Source of the DNA: Proteobacteria bacterium UBA6729
Lineage (GTDB): Bacteria > Pseudomonadota > Gammaproteobacteria > Porifericomitales > Porifericomitaceae
Reading direction: 5' to 3'
Assembly (NCBI GenBank): GCA_002454015.1
Contig: DKIB01000116.1
Span: forward strand, 1 to 9,290
Length of the DNA: 9,290 nt
Positions 7,341-9,290 of this stretch are shown piece after piece (the stretch's first letter is position 1; each line of letters begins with the position of its first letter). The notes under the pieces were generated by a model. That model was not told the origin of the DNA and did no database searches. It worked only from the letters and a program-made list of their open reading frames with translations. The position numbers and the translations under genes were made by a program.

Positions 7341-7384
7341 CTCATCATCGGCAGATCCCGGGTCTGAGTCCTGGCGAGCCGACA
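7341..7384 (+). pseudogene. tRNA 3'-half remnant (direct repeat copy 2, possible att site)
   Basis: This is the second, degenerate copy of the 3' half of the CAU tRNA at 6139-6213: seven mismatches in 44 positions, with no gaps. It keeps the T-arm shape and the trailing ACA but has substitutions in the anticodon loop (CTCATCA) and in the T-loop and acceptor strand, so it cannot be functional. Weaker similarity to the D-arm may extend left to about 7320 (ACTCACATGATT against GCTCAGCTGGTT). No 5' acceptor strand is present. The next base is the A of the AAA+ ATPase start codon. Confidence 0.7.
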
Positions 7385-8872
7385 ATGCAAGACCAAAAAG
7401 ATCTGGAGTTGATACTGTGCTCTCGTGTGCCCCTTGTGGTCATCGAGACCGCCGAGGAAAAGCGCACTCTGGATTTATTGATGCGCATCACAGACGAGCA
7501 GGGCAAGGCCTTGTATCGTTGGTCAATAACCGATGGGTTGTCGCGTCTCAGTTTTGGGCCACAGGTGGTGTGTGATACGGCGAAGCTTGATGAGCCTGAG
7601 GATGTCCTGAGGCAGATTAAAACCCTGAATGAGGCAGGAGTTTTTGTGCTGTGTGATTTTCATCATTTTATGCAGAGCGAACCCAGGAATGTACGTTTGT
7701 TGAAGGATATTGCCATCAGCCATGGCAATGTGGCGCACACGATAGTGTTTCTCAGCCACAGCATCAGGTTGCCGGCAGAGCTACACAGTTATAGCGCCAG
7801 TTTCTCGCTGTCTCTTCCCGGTGAAGAGCAGATCATGTCCATAATCCGTGATGAGGCCAGGCAGTGGTCTACCCGCAACGCAGGTCGCCGGGTGAAAACA
7901 GACCATTCTGCCCTGCAGAAAATGGTAGTCAATCTGAAGGGGGTAACCACAGCAGATGTGCGGCGTATGGTTAGAGATGCGATTATGCGGGATGGCTGTC
8001 TGACCGAGGATGATTTGCCGGAGATAAGCAAAACAAAGTTCCAGCTGATGAATCTGGAGGGGGTGTTGAGTTACGCTTACAGCACAGACAGTTTTGCTGA
8101 TGTGGGGGGTCTTGGCAACCTGAAGCGATGGCTCAATGATCGCAAGAATGTTTTTATGGGCGCGCAGAAAAGCGGCCTTGATGCACCCCGGGGTATGCTT
8201 ATTCTGGGGGTGCAGGGGGGTGGTAAAAGCCTTGCTGCCAAGGCCGTTGCAGGCGTGTGGGGGATCCCCCTGCTACGGCTGGATTTTGGTGCACTGTACA
8301 ACAAATACTTTGGCGAGACCGAGAAGAATCTTCGCGAGTCACTTAAGCTTGCGGATACGATGTCTCCCTGCGTACTCTGGCTGGATGAGATTGAGAAGGG
8401 CGTACAGCAGGGGGGGCACGGCGAAGGATTCTCCAATCGGGTATTGGGTACGCTACTGACATGGATGGCAGAAAGAACATCGCGTGTCTTCATCGTTGCC
8501 ACCAGCAATGATATATCCGCCATGCCTCCAGAACTGATGCGTAAAGGCCGTATGGATGAGATATTTTTTGTTGATCTTCCCGGGCAGACGGTGCGCAAGG
8601 AAATATTCTGCATCCACCTGAAAAAACGCGACCTGGACCCGAAAAGATTCGACATTGACGGATTGGCCCAGGCCGCGGCCGGATTTTCCGGGTCGGAGAT
8701 CGAACAAGCAGTAGTCGCAGCAATGTATACCGCCGTGGCGCGTAAGGAAGACCCGGGTTCCACTCACATTGAACAGGAGATACTGAACACCAGCCCTCTG
8801 TCAGTAGTCATGGCAGAACGCATTCATGCCTTGCGCGCCTGGGCCAAAGACCGTACCGTGCCTGCCGATTAG
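7385..8872 (+). CDS. Ycf46-type AAA+ ATPase
   Basis: This 495-residue AAA+ protein closely resembles the Ycf46 family of cyanobacteria, plastids and some proteobacteria, in which an N-terminal AAA-like domain without a P-loop precedes an active AAA+ module. Residues 1-220 (MQDQKDLELILCSRVPLVVI onward) match the family's N-terminal domain and support the ATG start. The active module at about 235-460 shows Walker A GVQGGGKS (275-282), Walker B CVLWLDEIE (D334/E335), sensor-1 VATSND with N375, the arginine-finger segment RKGRMDEIFF (386-395), and GFSGSEIEQAV near 433-443 in the small domain. It probably remodels a protein partner with ATP; in cyanobacteria the family has been linked to photosynthesis and inorganic carbon use, but the substrate is unknown. 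The start lies directly after a tRNA remnant, with at best a weak GAG as ribosome binding site. Its stop overlaps the convergent gene. Confidence 0.92.
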   Translation: MQDQKDLELILCSRVPLVVIETAEEKRTLDLLMRITDEQGKALYRWSITDGLSRLSFGPQVVCDTAKLDEPEDVLRQIKTLNEAGVFVLCDFHHFMQSEPRNVRLLKDIAISHGNVAHTIVFLSHSIRLPAELHSYSASFSLSLPGEEQIMSIIRDEARQWSTRNAGRRVKTDHSALQKMVVNLKGVTTADVRRMVRDAIMRDGCLTEDDLPEISKTKFQLMNLEGVLSYAYSTDSFADVGGLGNLKRWLNDRKNVFMGAQKSGLDAPRGMLILGVQGGGKSLAAKAVAGVWGIPLLRLDFGALYNKYFGETEKNLRESLKLADTMSPCVLWLDEIEKGVQQGGHGEGFSNRVLGTLLTWMAERTSRVFIVATSNDISAMPPELMRKGRMDEIFFVDLPGQTVRKEIFCIHLKKRDLDPKRFDIDGLAQAAAGFSGSEIEQAVVAAMYTAVARKEDPGSTHIEQEILNTSPLSVVMAERIHALRAWAKDRTVPAD

Positions 8873-9290
8873 CCCAGGGCCACTGAGGACCCCGGCAGGT
8901 ATGCCATCACCCGCCCGGCTAGTCGTGAGATTGGCAGCGATTGCAGCCAGACCCTGCCGGGACCGCGCAGACGACTCAGAAACAACCCTTCGCCACTGAA
9001 CAGCGCCGACTTGAGGTTGCCAACATACTCAATATCAAAGGTTACCCTGGACTCGTATCCTACAATACAACCTGTATCAATGCGGATGGTTTCCCCGGCC
9101 CTGAGTTTGCGTTCTACAAGCGCACCACCGGCATGCACAAAGGCAATGCCATCGCCAACCAGACGCTGCATGATAAAACCCTCACCACCAAACAGCACAG
9201 TGGAGATCTTGCGCTGGATGGCGATGTCGAGTGAGATCCCGCGTGCTGCGCAGAGAAAGGCATCCTTCTGGCAAATGAATTCACCACCCA
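8869..9290 (-). CDS. TIGR00266 / AIM24-family protein (5' end beyond window)
   Basis: The frame is open through the right edge and gives about 139 C-terminal residues. Its glycine-rich, all-beta pattern is that of the TIGR00266 (AIM24, formerly DUF124) family. It shows FICQKDAFLCA, VLFGGEGFIMQRLVGDG, FVHAGGALVERKLRAGETIRIDTGCIVGYE and the hallmark SGEGLFLSRLRGPGRVWLQS near the C-terminus. Family members are about 220-270 aa, so roughly half is visible. A GTG at 9196-9198 could be taken as a start, but the residues upstream continue the family pattern, so the gene is truncated by the window rather than short. Molecular function is unknown; the eukaryotic relative AIM24 is mitochondrial. It converges on the AAA+ ATPase gene with a 4-nt stop-codon overlap. 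Confidence 0.9.
   Translation of the reverse strand, partial: GGEFICQKDAFLCAARGISLDIAIQRKISTVLFGGEGFIMQRLVGDGIAFVHAGGALVERKLRAGETIRIDTGCIVGYESRVTFDIEYVGNLKSALFSGEGLFLSRLRGPGRVWLQSLPISRLAGRVMAYLPGSSVALG

Noticed and set aside
9196..9198. GTG as true start of a 109-residue protein
   Set aside because: The upstream frame stays open to the window edge and continues the TIGR00266 family pattern.

Overview
The window is bacterial chromosome, most likely from a gammaproteobacterium. The sigma-70 factor is of the RpoD class, with regions 1.1, 1.2, 2, 3 and 4. The block slt - NDUFA9-like gene - cca is, from general knowledge, a gammaproteobacterial arrangement. The left half is GC-rich. The spacer around 6.85-7.35 kb is visibly more AT-rich. 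I cannot name the genus.

Left (1-4081): the last codons of a possible unidentified + strand gene (3-83) face a tightly packed minus-strand operon. That operon runs slt (soluble lytic murein transglycosylase), then an NDUFA9-like Rossmann protein, then cca (tRNA CCA-adding enzyme). Its stop and start codons overlap (ATGA, then GTGA), so the last two genes are probably translationally coupled. The Cca lacks the HD phosphohydrolase signature found in the E. coli type enzyme.

Middle (4082-6213): a 175-bp divergent promoter region separates slt from rpoD. rpoD carries an unusual basic C-terminal tail and ends inside the D-loop of a CAU-anticodon tRNA gene (probably tRNA-Ile2). The two genes overlap by 23 nt. 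The tRNA has no encoded CCA end, so it would depend on an enzyme like the Cca encoded in this window.

Right (6214-9290): about 1.1 kb of poorly coding, apparently decayed DNA follows the tRNA. It contains small inverted repeats and one doubtful Cys-rich ORF. It ends in an imperfect 44-bp copy of the tRNA 3' half, the pattern left by an integrated element or a tandem tRNA duplication. The start codon of a Ycf46-type AAA+ ATPase gene begins on the next base. That gene meets, tail to tail with a 4-nt overlap, a TIGR00266/AIM24-family gene that runs off the right edge.

The most unusual part is the rpoD/tRNA/tRNA-remnant/AAA+ junction. I found no CRISPR array, rRNA, intact transposase or integrase, and no clearly new multi-gene defence or metabolic system.
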